Shown: one piece after another, positions 53,220 through 62,058 of the stretch
Layout of the letters: the number at the start of each line of letters is the position of its first letter
Numbering within the stretch: the stretch's first letter is position 1
Assembly: GCF_000526315.1 (NCBI RefSeq)
Contig: NZ_JAFV01000001.1
Coordinates: forward strand, 1,364,001-1,428,000
Direction of reading: 5' to 3'
Length of the DNA stretch: 64,000 bases
Origin: Methylopila sp. 73B
GTDB lineage: Bacteria; Pseudomonadota; Alphaproteobacteria; Rhizobiales; Methylopilaceae
The notes under the pieces: model-generated
The model's database searches: none
What the model saw: the letters and a program-made list of their open reading frames with translations, nothing else
What the model was told of the DNA's origin: nothing
Made by a program: the position numbers and the translations under genes

Positions 53220-53321
53220 GGGATCGGCCTTGCGATGGGAGGACGTCGCGGAGATAGAGGAGCGATCGGCGGCGAACAAGCCAGGCGCCGCCTAGGGGGC
53301 CTTCGCCCGCAGGAGACAGCC

Positions 53322-53735
53322 GTGACGCCGCTCATCAACATCGACGTTCCGGATCTCGCCGCCGCCGTGCGGTTCTACCGCGCGGCCTTCGGGCTGACGC
53401 CGACGCGCCGGATCGGCGACGCCGCGGTGGAGCTCGCAGGATGGCCGACGCCCGTCTACCTCCTGCAACGCGCCGAGCACACGGCGACGGCCGGACGCGC
53501 GCGCCGCTCCTACGCCCGGCACTGGACGCCGCTGCACCTCGACGTGGTCGTCGACGACATCCGGACCACCCGTGACCGCGCCGTGGCGGCCGGGGCGATC
53601 GTCGAGGGCGAGATCGCCGTGGAGGATTGGGGCTCCCTCGCCGCGCTGTCCGATCCCTTCGGCCACGGCTTCTGCCTCATCCAGTTCCACGGCGACGGGT
53701 ACGGCGCGATCTCGACGGCGGCCGATGATCTCTGA
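53322..53735 (+). CDS. VOC-family (glyoxalase-like) protein
   Basis: 137 residues beginning at GTG 53322, with AGGAGA upstream. Two vicinal-oxygen-chelate beta-alpha units are visible: INIDVPDLAAAVRFYRAAFGLTPTRRIG, and LHLDVVVDDIRTTRDRAVAAGAIVEGEIA with LSDPFGHGFCLIQF. The end of the gene overlaps sfsA by 11 bp, so the two are translationally coupled. Substrate unknown; candidates are glyoxalase-, bleomycin-resistance- or dioxygenase-type. Confidence 0.88.
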   Translation: MTPLINIDVPDLAAAVRFYRAAFGLTPTRRIGDAAVELAGWPTPVYLLQRAEHTATAGRARRSYARHWTPLHLDVVVDDIRTTRDRAVAAGAIVEGEIAVEDWGSLAALSDPFGHGFCLIQFHGDGYGAISTAADDL

Positions 53736-54471
53736 CGTGGACGTCGCCGCGGCCGCCTTTCCCGTGCTGCCCTACCCGGCCACGCTCGTTCCGGGCCGGC
53801 TGATCCGCCGCTACAAGCGCTTCCTCGCCGACGTCCGGCTGGACGACGGCCGGGAGGTCGTCGCCCATGTGGCGAACTCGGGCTCGATGATGGGGCTTTC
53901 GACGCCCGGCATGCGCGTCTGGCTCTGCCCGAAGACCAGCGGATCCCTGCCGTGGTCGTGGGCGGTGGTCGAGGTCGAGATCGACGGGCGTCCGACGCTG
54001 GTGGGCGTGGACACGGCCGCGCCCAACAAGCTCGGGCTCGCGGCGGTCGGCGCCGGCCTGCTGCCCGCCTTCGCGGGCTACGACAGCGTCCGGCGCGAAG
54101 TGCGCTACGGCGTCAACAGCCGGATCGACCTGCTGCTCGCAAGCGCCGGCCGGCCGAAGGCTTTCGTCGAGATCAAGAACGTCCACCTGTGGCGGCGCGG
54201 CGCGCTGGCCGAGTTCCCGGACGCGGTGACCGCTCGGGGCGCCAAGCACCTGGTCGAGCTCTCGAACGAAGTCGCGGCCGGAGGCCGCGCGGCGATGCTG
54301 TTCATCGTGCAGGGCCCGGCGGCCGGCTTCGCGATCGCCCGCGACCTCGACCCCGTCTACGGCCGCGCCTTCGACCTCGCCCGCGCATGCGGCGTCGAGG
54401 CGCACTGCTGGAGCGCGACGGTCACGCTCGAAGGCGTCCAGCTCGACCGCGAGGTCCCGATCGTCGATTGA
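53725..54471 (+). CDS. sfsA: SfsA, sugar fermentation stimulation protein homologue
   Basis: 248 residues. PGRLIRRYKRFLADVRLDDG, AHVANSGSMMGLSTPG, GVDTAAPNKLG, RIDLLLASAGRPKAFVEIKNVHL and FPDAVTARGAKHLVEL form the SfsA signature. An OB-like fold followed by a nuclease-like domain (D-x-E-x-K in DLLL...EIKN) is known for the family. The physiological role is unsure: it was named for maltose-gene stimulation in E. coli. The start overlaps the end of the VOC gene. It converges with the IalB-family gene. Confidence 0.93.
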   Translation: MISDVDVAAAAFPVLPYPATLVPGRLIRRYKRFLADVRLDDGREVVAHVANSGSMMGLSTPGMRVWLCPKTSGSLPWSWAVVEVEIDGRPTLVGVDTAAPNKLGLAAVGAGLLPAFAGYDSVRREVRYGVNSRIDLLLASAGRPKAFVEIKNVHLWRRGALAEFPDAVTARGAKHLVELSNEVAAGGRAAMLFIVQGPAAGFAIARDLDPVYGRAFDLARACGVEAHCWSATVTLEGVQLDREVPIVD

Positions 54472-54483
54472 ACTCTATGAGTG

Positions 54484-55134
54484 TCAGCTTCCCAGCGCCG
54501 CCAGCCGGTCGAGCGCCGCGGAGAAGCCGTTGAGGGAGACGCTGAAGCTCGTCACCTGGCCGTCGCTCTGGTTGAGCGAGGAGACCGTCAGGCGCTGGCC
54601 CTTCTTCATGGCGTCCGTAGCCGCCGCCGGAAACGACACCGGCAGCACGCAGCCCTGCGGCACGCAGGTGGAGAAGCGCAGGCCCGTCCCGAAATCCTTG
54701 TCGTCGAGGGTGAGGATGGCGCCGTTGTCGAGCTTCAGGCCGAAGGGCATGAGCACGGCGCCCTCGGTCTTCCCTTCCGCCGGCACCCGCAGCTCGATCG
54801 CGAACACGCGGCGGCCGGACTGCTTGTCGCCCTGCGCCTGCGACAGCAGGCAGCTCTTGCGGCTGTCCGCGACCCGGCAGTCCACGGTCCAGTCGCCGTA
54901 GGTCTCGTTGACGGAGCCCGCGCCGTTCGGGAGCGACGCGGCGGCGGGCTGGCCCGGCGTCTGCGCCTTCGCGGCCTGGGCGTCGGTCGGCTGCGGCTGC
55001 GTCGTGCGGTCGTTCTTCCGCAACCGGTCGGTGGCGGCCTTCATCTCCTCGGCGGTCGGCTGCTGGGCGAAGGCGGCCGGAGCGGCCGCCAACGCGGCGG
55101 CGGCGAGAAGGAGGGCGGCGCTGAAGCGGAGCAT
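54484..55134 (-). CDS. Invasion-associated locus B (IalB) family protein
   Basis: 216 residues with a signal peptide (MLRFSAALLLAAAALAAAPAAFA). A Gln/Pro/Ala-rich linker follows, then the IalB domain from about residue 80: GDWTVDCRVADSRKSCLLSQ, FGLKLDNGAILTLDDKD, RFSTCVPQGCVLPVSF, with the four Cys of the family. IalB-type proteins are periplasmic or outer-membrane-associated proteins widespread in Rhizobiales; the name comes from Bartonella invasion. Function in free-living species is unclear. Confidence 0.9.
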   Translation of the reverse strand: MLRFSAALLLAAAALAAAPAAFAQQPTAEEMKAATDRLRKNDRTTQPQPTDAQAAKAQTPGQPAAASLPNGAGSVNETYGDWTVDCRVADSRKSCLLSQAQGDKQSGRRVFAIELRVPAEGKTEGAVLMPFGLKLDNGAILTLDDKDFGTGLRFSTCVPQGCVLPVSFPAAATDAMKKGQRLTVSSLNQSDGQVTSFSVSLNGFSAALDRLAALGS

Positions 55135-55372
55135 GACGGGGGCTCTTCCAAAACATCGAACGGTGGATGCAGGCCCCTTTACACCAAGGGCGCCGCGCGA
55201 GGTAAGTCCTTTGCGATCCGCGAGAACGAAAGCGGCAGCACAGCAAAGTATAGAATAGATCTAAAGTTCGTCCGCGACAGCGGACCGCCGCGGCGATCGA
55301 GCGCCTGACGCGCACGCCCGGCGGATGCTATCTGTCCTGCGACGCAACCACGCACGGACGGGCGCCGGACGC

Positions 55373-56218
55373 ATGAGATTCGAAGGCACGACCGCCTACG
55401 TCGCGACGGAGGATCTCAAGATCGCCGTCAACGCCGCCGTGACGCTGGAGCGGCCGCTGCTGGTGAAGGGCGAACCCGGCACGGGCAAGACCGTGCTCGC
55501 CCGTGAAATCGCCCAGGCGCTCGACGCTCCGCTGCTCGAGTGGCACGTGAAGTCGACGACGAAAGCCGTTCAGGGGCTTTACGAATACGATGCTGTGGCC
55601 CGGCTGCGCGACGGCCAGCTCGGCGACCCGCGCGTCTCCGATATCGCCAACTACATCCGAAAGGGCCCGCTCTGGACCGCCTTCACGGCGGAGCGCCGCC
55701 CCGTGCTGCTGATCGACGAGATCGACAAGGCGGACATTGAGTTTCCGAACGACCTGCTGCTCGAGCTCGACCGCATGGAGTTCCACGTGCCCGAGACCGG
55801 CGAGACGGTGAAGGCCGCGCGCCGGCCGGTCGTGATCATTACCTCGAACAACGAGAAGGAGCTGCCGGACGCTTTCCTGCGCCGCTGCTTCTTCCATTAC
55901 ATCCGCTTCCCCGACCCGGGCACCATGGCCGCGATCGTGGAGACGCATTTTCCCGGGCTGAAGAAGCGCCTTCTGTCGGAGGCGCTAGCGCTGTTCTACG
56001 AGGTGCGCGAGGCGCCCGGTCTGCGCAAGAAGCCGTCGACCAGCGAATTTCTGGACTGGCTGAAGCTGCTGCTGGCGGAGGATGTCGCGCCCGAGATCCT
56101 GCGCGCGAAGGATCCGCGCCGGACGATCCCGCCGCTTCACGGCGCGCTGCTGAAGAACGAGCAGGACGTCCAGCTGTTCGAACGCATGGCCTTCATGATG
56201 CGGCGCGAAGGGCGGTAG
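55373..56218 (+). CDS. MoxR-family AAA+ ATPase
   Basis: 281 residues. Walker A GEPGTGKTVLA, Walker B VLLIDEIDKADIEF, sensor 1 VIITSNNEKELPDAFLRRC and the HVKSTTKAVQGLYEYDAVARL segment place it in the MoxR group (CoxD-like), which works with a VWA-domain partner to mature or activate enzyme complexes. The usual downstream VWA gene (coxE-like) is missing; a convergent exonuclease gene follows. ATG 55373 (MRFEGTTAYV) is the family start. Its client is unknown. Confidence 0.9.
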   Translation: MRFEGTTAYVATEDLKIAVNAAVTLERPLLVKGEPGTGKTVLAREIAQALDAPLLEWHVKSTTKAVQGLYEYDAVARLRDGQLGDPRVSDIANYIRKGPLWTAFTAERRPVLLIDEIDKADIEFPNDLLLELDRMEFHVPETGETVKAARRPVVIITSNNEKELPDAFLRRCFFHYIRFPDPGTMAAIVETHFPGLKKRLLSEALALFYEVREAPGLRKKPSTSEFLDWLKLLLAEDVAPEILRAKDPRRTIPPLHGALLKNEQDVQLFERMAFMMRREGR

Positions 56219-56236
56219 CGCCCTCGCCGCGGGACG

Positions 56237-56773
56237 TCAGGCGAGCGCCAGCGACTTCTCGAACACGGTGAGCCCCGTCAGGCAGTCCTCCATCGCGCGG
56301 CGGGCGCGGGGGCGCGGCACGTCGAGGGCTTTGGCGACCGTCTCAAGGCGGTGGTTCGGGAGGTCCTTCACGCGGCCCTGCGCGAAGCGCATGGCGCACA
56401 CAGTCGTCGACGGCGCCGTCAAGCCGGCGCGCTCCGCCTCGGCGACGAGGAACGCGTGGTCGAAGCCGATGTTGTAGGCGACCAGGGGATCCTCGCCGAC
56501 GAAGGCGAAGAAGCTCGCCAAGGCGTCCTTTGGCTCGGGCGCCTCGGCGAAGGCGGCGTCGTCGAGGCCGGTCATCGCGCGGACGAAGGCCGGGATCGCC
56601 CGGTCGGGCTTCACCAGCGACTGGAAGGCCCACAGCTCGCCGCTGGCGCGGTCGAACTTGAGGGCCGCGATCTCGATCACGCGGTCCCGCTTCGGCGTCA
56701 GGCCCGTCGTCTCGAGGTCGAAGAAGACATAGCGGCTTTCGCCGGCGGCGATGCGTTCAAGCGGCGTGGACAT
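56237..56773 (-). CDS. DEDDh 3'-5' exonuclease (DnaQ-like)
   Basis: 178 residues. ExoI FFDLETTGLTPKRDRVIEIAALKF carries the Asp/Glu pair, ExoII has Asp in VAYNIGFDHAFLV, and ExoIII carries His and Asp in RARRAMEDCLTGL after PNHRLETVA. It is a compact DnaQ-fold protein with no polymerase-binding extension, so it resembles RNase T/ExoX-type or stand-alone epsilon-like exonucleases. Real target unknown. Confidence 0.9.
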   Translation of the reverse strand: MSTPLERIAAGESRYVFFDLETTGLTPKRDRVIEIAALKFDRASGELWAFQSLVKPDRAIPAFVRAMTGLDDAAFAEAPEPKDALASFFAFVGEDPLVAYNIGFDHAFLVAEAERAGLTAPSTTVCAMRFAQGRVKDLPNHRLETVAKALDVPRPRARRAMEDCLTGLTVFEKSLALA

Positions 56774-56897
56774 CTCTTTCCGATCGGGACTCGACTGGCG
56801 CGGTGCGGCGGGACGTTAACGGAACGTTCCTACGGTATCGAAAAGAGCGTCGCCAGAAGCTTTTCGCCAAGATCACAGCGTGGCATAGGCTCCGCCC

Positions 56898-57986
56898 ATG
56901 TCGCACAACACCTTCGGCCACCTCTTCCGCGTCACCACCTTCGGCGAAAGCCACGGCCCCGCCATCGGCGCGGTGGTCGACGGCTGTCCGCCGCGGTTGA
57001 CCTTTCGGCGGGACGACGTGCAGGCCGCGCTCGATCGCCGGCGCCCCGGCCAATCGCGCTTCACCACCCAGCGGCGCGAGCCGGACCAGGTCGAGATCCT
57101 GTCGGGCGTGCTGGAGGCCGAGGACGGTCTGCTCACGACCACCGGCACGCCGATCGGCCTGCTGATCCGGAACGTCGACCAGCGCTCGAAGGACTACTCC
57201 AACATCGCCCAGAGCTACCGACCGGGCCATGCGGACGTGACCTACGACGTGAAATACGGCGTCCGCGACCACCGCGGCGGCGGGCGGTCGTCCGCGCGCG
57301 AAACCGCCATGCGCGTGGCGGCCGGCGCCATCGCGCGCCTCGTTCTCTCGAACGTCACCATCCGCGCCGCGCTCGTCGCCATGGGCGAGATCGAGATCGA
57401 CCGCTCGCGGTGGGACTGGGCGGAGGTCGACCGCAATCCGTTCTTCTGCCCCGATCCCGTCGCAGCAAAGGAGATGGAGGCCTATCTCGACGGGATCCGC
57501 AAAGCAGGCTCCTCCGTTGGGGCGGTGCTCGAGGTCGAGGCGGACGGCGCGCCCGCGGGCCTCGGGGCGCCGATCTACGGCAAGCTCGACGCCGACCTCG
57601 CCGCGGCCCTCATGAGCATCAACGCGGTCAAGGGCGTCGAGATCGGCGCGGGATTCGCCGCGGCGCGCCTGACGGGCGAGGAAAACGCCGACGAGATGCG
57701 GGCCGGGAACGACGGCAAGCCGGTGTTCCTATCGAACAAGGCAGGCGGCGTGCTCGGCGGCATCTCGACGGGCCAGGCCATCGTCGCGCGCTTCGCCGTG
57801 AAACCCACGTCGTCGATCCTCACGCCGCGCCGGTCGATCGACGCCTCAGGCGCCGACGTCGACGTCTCGACCAAGGGCCGCCACGACCCCTGCGTCGGCA
57901 TCCGCGCCGTGCCCGTCGGCGAGGCGATGGTCGCCTGCGTGCTCGCGGACCACGTCCTGCGACATCGCGGCCAGACCGGCGGCTGA
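56898..57986 (+). CDS. aroC: Chorismate synthase
   Basis: 362 residues; forms chorismate from EPSP with reduced FMN, the last step of the shikimate route. Signatures: [65 protein letters not shown] and [21 protein letters not shown]. Full length with the standard start MSHNTFGH. Transcribed alone; a terminator lies at 58161-58202. Confidence 0.97.
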   Translation: MSHNTFGHLFRVTTFGESHGPAIGAVVDGCPPRLTFRRDDVQAALDRRRPGQSRFTTQRREPDQVEILSGVLEAEDGLLTTTGTPIGLLIRNVDQRSKDYSNIAQSYRPGHADVTYDVKYGVRDHRGGGRSSARETAMRVAAGAIARLVLSNVTIRAALVAMGEIEIDRSRWDWAEVDRNPFFCPDPVAAKEMEAYLDGIRKAGSSVGAVLEVEADGAPAGLGAPIYGKLDADLAAALMSINAVKGVEIGAGFAAARLTGEENADEMRAGNDGKPVFLSNKAGGVLGGISTGQAIVARFAVKPTSSILTPRRSIDASGADVDVSTKGRHDPCVGIRAVPVGEAMVACVLADHVLRHRGQTGG

Positions 57987-58289
57987 TCAAGGGCTTGACG
58001 CGTCGCGCGAGCGGCCCGAAACCGGGGCGCGTCCAGACGGCGATTTCGGCGACGCAACCGAAGGCGCGGTTGGTCCGCGGCGAGGTAAATCCGTTGTCAT
58101 GAACGCGCCGTACGAGACCGCATAGACGCATCCCCTCGGGGCCGCGTTTTCAACTTGAGAAACCCGCCGGCCGGTAAGCAGTCCCCGAGCCGGCGGTTTT
58201 TTCGCCCACCGCCTCCCATGGTCCAAGCTGACGGTCGGCGCAGGCGGCGTATCGCGGCCTCCGCCGATCTTGAACGGAGGGCTGCGGCC
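57987..58289 (+). other. aroC-GFA intergenic region, candidate small RNA or attenuator
   Basis: This 303-bp gap holds a short ORF, MNAPYETA (58099-58125), preceded by a weak ribosome site (GAGG). A small CCCCTCGGGG hairpin follows near 58131-58140, and then a strong terminator (stem CCGCCGGC at 58164-58171 with GCCGGCGG at 58189-58196, then TTTTTT). The spacing and ordered hairpins could make a small transcript of roughly 100-110 nt. The terminator could also simply end aroC mRNA. No family identity recognised. Confidence 0.4.
58161..58202 (+). terminator. Rho-independent terminator downstream of aroC
   Basis: A perfect 8-bp stem CCGCCGGC / GCCGGCGG, 17-nt loop, is followed by six T residues. 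It lies 175 bp after the aroC stop and 88 bp before the GFA gene. Confidence 0.85.
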
Positions 58290-58682
58290 ATGGAGCGAGT
58301 GACGGGCGGATGCCTGTGCGGCGACGTTCGGATCGTGGCGTCGGGACGACCCTACCGGGTCGGGCTCTGCCACTGCCTCGACTGCCGCAAGCATCATGGG
58401 GCGCTGTTTCACGCCTCCGCGGTGTTTCCCAAGGATGCGGTCGCGGTCCACGGTGAACCGCGCTCCTACGCCGGGCGGTTTTTCTGCCCCCGATGCGGCT
58501 CGTCCGTGTTCGCGCGCACGGCGGACGAGGTCGAAGTGAACCTCGGGTCTCTGGACGCGCCCGACCAACTGCGCCCCACCTACGAAAGCTGGACCGTCCG
58601 TCGCGAATCCTGGTTGCCGCCGTTTCCGCTGTCGCGCCGCTACGCCGGCGATCGCGACCCCACGAGCCGATCCGAGGACTGA
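58290..58682 (+). CDS. GFA-family (CENP-V/glutathione-dependent formaldehyde-activating-like) protein
   Basis: 130 residues. The zinc-binding Cys pattern is GGCLCGDVRI, then CHCLDCRKH and FFCPRCGSSV, as in the GFA/CENP-V fold; ATG 58290 was chosen because the first Cys pair starts at residue 7, with GGAGG upstream. The founding member was described as speeding S-hydroxymethylglutathione formation, but many homologues have other or no known function. A formaldehyde link would fit a methylotroph, but that is only suggestive. Confidence 0.88.
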   Translation: MERVTGGCLCGDVRIVASGRPYRVGLCHCLDCRKHHGALFHASAVFPKDAVAVHGEPRSYAGRFFCPRCGSSVFARTADEVEVNLGSLDAPDQLRPTYESWTVRRESWLPPFPLSRRYAGDRDPTSRSED

Positions 58683-58684
58683 GT

Positions 58685-59731
58685 CTAGGGGCGCTGCGTG
58701 TCGAACAGGTTGCCGGCGACCTCGCGGACCGTCGGGGGACGGCGCTCGACGAAGGGCAGAGGGCGGCAGACCGCCATCGCGGCGAGGCCCACGCGGGCGG
58801 TCAGAAGGCCGTTCAGCACGCCCTCCCCCAGCCGCGCCGAGAGCTTCGCCGCAAGGCCATGCCCGAGCACCTGCTCCAGCAGCCCGTCGCCGACCCCCAT
58901 GCCGCCGGTCACGGCGAGATGGCCGAGCACGTGCTTCGCAAGCTTGAAGAAGCCGAGCGACCCCGGGCGGCCGCCGTAGATCGTCCCGATCCGCCGGATG
59001 AGCCGCATGGCCTCGACCGCCACGAAGGCGAGATCGACGATCGCGCGCGGGGACACCGCGGTCACCACCGACACCCGCTTGGCGGACGACGCGATCGCGC
59101 GCGTCGCCTCGGCGTCGAGCGCCGCCAGCAGTTCGCGTTCGGCGATCTTCAGACGGTCCGAGCCGTCGATGATGTCGTCGTCGTGCTCCACGATGGCGCG
59201 GCGCGCCCGCGCCGTCTCCGGCCGCGCGGCGTAGAGCGCCACCACGTCCGCGATCACGCGCTTGGCGGCCTTGGCGTCGTCGCTGGCGTGCGCGGCGTCC
59301 GCCGCCTCCCGCAGGTGCTCGATCCGCGACAGGCGCATCAGCCCCGCCGCCTCCCGGCCGATGATGGCGAGGCCGGCCAGCGCCGCGAGCCCGGCGAGAC
59401 CGAGCGCGACCCACCCCAGCCAGTCCGAGCGTGCGAACAGGTCCTCGACCACCCGCGTCGCCCACAGGCCGACCGCGAGGCTGACCAGCCCCCCGAGCGC
59501 GCCGAAGAACAGGTTCCCGAGCGACAGCCTCGTGCGCCGCGGCGCGACGGGCGCGGCCGCGGGCTCCTCGACCTCGAAGGGATCGGGCTGCGAGGTCACG
59601 ACCACGCCGCCGCGCGAGGTGGCGACCGTCTCGTCGGGCGCCGCCATCACCACGGAAGGGTCGTTCAGGCGGAAGGCGGTCGGCCGTCGGGGCGGCTGTC
59701 GCAGGGGGTCGTTCGACGGAGCGTCGGTCAC
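58685..59731 (-). CDS. ycjF: YcjF-family membrane protein (DUF697/TIGR01620)
   Basis: 348 residues. A Pro/Val-rich N-terminal cytosolic part precedes two membrane helices (LGNLFFGALGGLVSLAVGLWA and LGWVALGLAGLAALAGLAI), then a helical domain ending in TVREVAGNLFDTQRP. The start overlaps the stop of ycjX (ATGA). Paired YcjX/YcjF genes are widespread and are linked to envelope or phage-shock-like stress in some bacteria; the biochemical role is not known. Confidence 0.88.
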   Translation of the reverse strand: MTDAPSNDPLRQPPRRPTAFRLNDPSVVMAAPDETVATSRGGVVVTSQPDPFEVEEPAAAPVAPRRTRLSLGNLFFGALGGLVSLAVGLWATRVVEDLFARSDWLGWVALGLAGLAALAGLAIIGREAAGLMRLSRIEHLREAADAAHASDDAKAAKRVIADVVALYAARPETARARRAIVEHDDDIIDGSDRLKIAERELLAALDAEATRAIASSAKRVSVVTAVSPRAIVDLAFVAVEAMRLIRRIGTIYGGRPGSLGFFKLAKHVLGHLAVTGGMGVGDGLLEQVLGHGLAAKLSARLGEGVLNGLLTARVGLAAMAVCRPLPFVERRPPTVREVAGNLFDTQRP

Positions 59732-61203
59732 AGCAGCGCGTCTCCCAGCAGGAATTCGAGCGTGCGGTCGAGCCGGATGTGCGGAAGCTGCGTGACCCCG
59801 CGCTCGGGCGCGAGCCTCGGCGGGCGAAACTTCACGAAGCGGATGTCCCCGCCGTCGTCGCTCACCGCGCGGCCGCGGTAGCCGCCGGCGCTCAGCGCCG
59901 TTTCAGGATCCTCCGGCAGGTCGCCGGGGAACACCGCGATCTCCTCCTGGCCGTCGAACACCTGGCCTCCGGAGCGCTCGCCCGCCTCCGGCACGCCGAC
60001 GATGACGGGGAGATCGTCCCGGCCCTGCCGCGCCGTCGCCTCGCGGGTGGCCCGCACCGCGGCCAGCGCCACCACGTCGACCGCCGCGCCGTCGAACTCC
60101 GCGTTCTTGATCGCCCGTCCGACGAGGCGCCGCAGGATCGCCTCGAGCCGGTCATGGCTCGTGTGATGCAGGTGGTCGGCCTTGGTCGCGGCGAACAGCA
60201 GGCGGTCGACCTTGGGGCGGAACAGGCTGGTGAGCCACGAGTTCCGGCCGTGCCGGAACGCCGCGAGCACGTCGGTCAACGCCACCTCGAGGTCCGCGAC
60301 CGCCTCGGGTCCGGCGTTCAGCGCGGCCAGCGCGTCGACGAGCACGACCTGGCGGTCGAGCCGCGCGAAGTGGTCGCGGAAGAACGGCTTCACGACGTGG
60401 TTGCGGTAGGATTCGTAGCGCCGCTCCATCATCGCCCACAGCGACCCGGCCGGGGCCTCGCCTTCGGCCGGCACGTCGAGCGGTGCGAAGGTCAGAGCAG
60501 GACTGCCGTCGAGATCGCCCGGCATCAGGAAGCGGCCGGGAGGAAGCGTCGACAGCGCGACGCGTTCGGCGCGACCTGCGATCAGATAGGCCCGGAACAG
60601 CGCCGCCGCCTGCCGGGCCGCGGTTTCGTCCTCGCGGGCGGCGGGATCGAGCGTCGCGAGATAGGCCCGCCATTCGGCGGCGAGCGGCGCGCGGGTGGGA
60701 CCTTCAGAGGCGTGGAGCGTCTTCTGCGACCAGGTCCGGAAGTCCTGCGACAGCAAAGCGAGATCGAGCAGCCATTCGCCGGGATAGTCGACGATGTCGA
60801 GGGTGAGGCGTCGGCCCGGCCTTTGCCGGCTGAGAAAGCCGGAGCGGCTTTCGAAATCGACGACGACGCGCAGCTCGGAAATCCGCCGGGTGGACTCGGG
60901 CCAGTGCCGGTCGGCGCCGGTCAACGCCCTCAGATGGGTCTCGACCTCGAACCGCGGCACGGCGTCGTCCGGCTGCGGCGCAAGCCGCGCCCCGGCGATG
61001 CGGCCCTGGCCGTAGGCGCGGAACGCGGGAAGGCGGCCGCCCTGCGTCAGGGCGTTCACCAGCGCCGTCAGGAAGACGGTCTTGCCCGCCCGCGACAGCC
61101 CGGTCACCCCCAGCCGGAGCGTCGGATCGAGCGTGCCCGCGGCGGCGTCGAGCAGGCTCTGCGCCGCGATCCGGGCTTCGTGGGCGAGGTCGCCGAAATT
61201 CAT
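59728..61203 (-). CDS. ycjX: YcjX-family P-loop GTPase-like protein
   Basis: 491 residues. Walker A LGVTGLSRAGKTVFLTALVNAL near residue 32, TLDIVDYPGEWLLDL as the switch/Walker B region, and QVVLVDALAALNAGPEAV and LFAATKADHLHHTSHDRL (NKxD-like TKAD) are all present. The family is DUF463/YcjX. It overlaps sixA upstream and ycjF downstream by 4 bp each, so the three are cotranslated. Confidence 0.92.
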   Translation of the reverse strand: MNFGDLAHEARIAAQSLLDAAAGTLDPTLRLGVTGLSRAGKTVFLTALVNALTQGGRLPAFRAYGQGRIAGARLAPQPDDAVPRFEVETHLRALTGADRHWPESTRRISELRVVVDFESRSGFLSRQRPGRRLTLDIVDYPGEWLLDLALLSQDFRTWSQKTLHASEGPTRAPLAAEWRAYLATLDPAAREDETAARQAAALFRAYLIAGRAERVALSTLPPGRFLMPGDLDGSPALTFAPLDVPAEGEAPAGSLWAMMERRYESYRNHVVKPFFRDHFARLDRQVVLVDALAALNAGPEAVADLEVALTDVLAAFRHGRNSWLTSLFRPKVDRLLFAATKADHLHHTSHDRLEAILRRLVGRAIKNAEFDGAAVDVVALAAVRATREATARQGRDDLPVIVGVPEAGERSGGQVFDGQEEIAVFPGDLPEDPETALSAGGYRGRAVSDDGGDIRFVKFRPPRLAPERGVTQLPHIRLDRTLEFLLGDALL

Positions 61204-61727
61204 GCGACGTCGAGGCCGAGGCTCTTGGGGGTGACGAACCGGTCGAGCCGCCCCGCGCGCGGCGCGGTCTCGGTCCAGCTGTCGAACGGCAGGTCGAGCA
61301 CCGCGATCGCCGCGGTCGGAAACTTGACCGACAGCAGCCGCCGGGCCTCCGGGTCCCCCGAGCCCGCCAGCAGGTCGACAAGATCCGCGAGGGCGGGATT
61401 GTGGCCGACGACCATGAGCGTCTGCGCCTCCGGCGGAGCGGAGCGGATCACGTCCAGCAGGCCGTCGGCGGACGCCTCATAGGCCTCGCGCAGCACGCGC
61501 GTCTCCGGCGCCGGCGTGAAGGCGCCCTTCGCGATGTCCCAGGTGGTCTTCGCGCGCTTCGCCGTCGAGCACAGCACCAGGTCGGGGCGGAAGCCCCGGC
61601 CCGCGAGCCAGGCCCCCATCGGCCCGGCGGCCTTTCGGCCGCGGGTGGCGAGGCCGCGGTCATGGTCGGCGGCTGCGGCCAGCGACCAGTCGGACTTCGC
61701 GTGACGGAACAGAATGAGACGGCGCAT
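61200..61727 (-). CDS. SixA-like histidine phosphatase
   Basis: 175 residues of the RHG histidine-phosphatase fold: the phosphohistidine motif is RHAKSDWS near residue 8, the second His lies in MVVGHNPALADLVDLLAGSG. SixA removes phosphate from Hpt domains in E. coli; an Hpt-only protein is encoded nearby at 62059, divergent from this gene, so a functional tie is tempting. ATG 61727 (MRRLILFRHAK) was chosen from the family start. First gene of the sixA-ycjX-ycjF operon. Confidence 0.88.
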   Translation of the reverse strand: MRRLILFRHAKSDWSLAAAADHDRGLATRGRKAAGPMGAWLAGRGFRPDLVLCSTAKRAKTTWDIAKGAFTPAPETRVLREAYEASADGLLDVIRSAPPEAQTLMVVGHNPALADLVDLLAGSGDPEARRLLSVKFPTAAIAVLDLPFDSWTETAPRAGRLDRFVTPKSLGLDVA

Positions 61728-62058
61728 GGATCCCCGGAATTCACAGCCGCGGCGATCCCGCGGCGCTGCAGGAGGTGGGGGCCTCAAACGCCTTTCTCAA
61801 GCCTCGCCGTTCACGACTCGGAAACCTTCCATGGCGTTTTCATGGATGGCGCCAGGGTGAACGCCGGATGAACGCCACGTTCGGACCGAGTTCAACGTCG
61901 CTCGGCGAAACTGATCACCGTGGCCGAAAGGTCACTTTGTAGGAAAAGCTTTCGCCGAAAGGTGATCAAGACGTTTCGGCGCCTTTGTTTCACCATCGCC
62001 ATCGCACACTTCAGAATGGCTCCCGCAGCGTATCAGCGGGGTTGGAGTTAAAGTCATC
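61728..62058. promoter_or_regulatory. Divergent region between sixA-like and hpt genes
   Basis: The 331 bp hold no gene. An 8-bp inverted repeat, TGATCACC (61912-61919) and GGTGATCA (61961-61968), brackets two direct copies of CGAAAGGT. Two direct GAACGCC copies lie around 61860-61875. The arrangement suggests regulator-binding sites for the hpt gene or the sixA operon. No clear promoter hexamers could be chosen. Confidence 0.4.
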
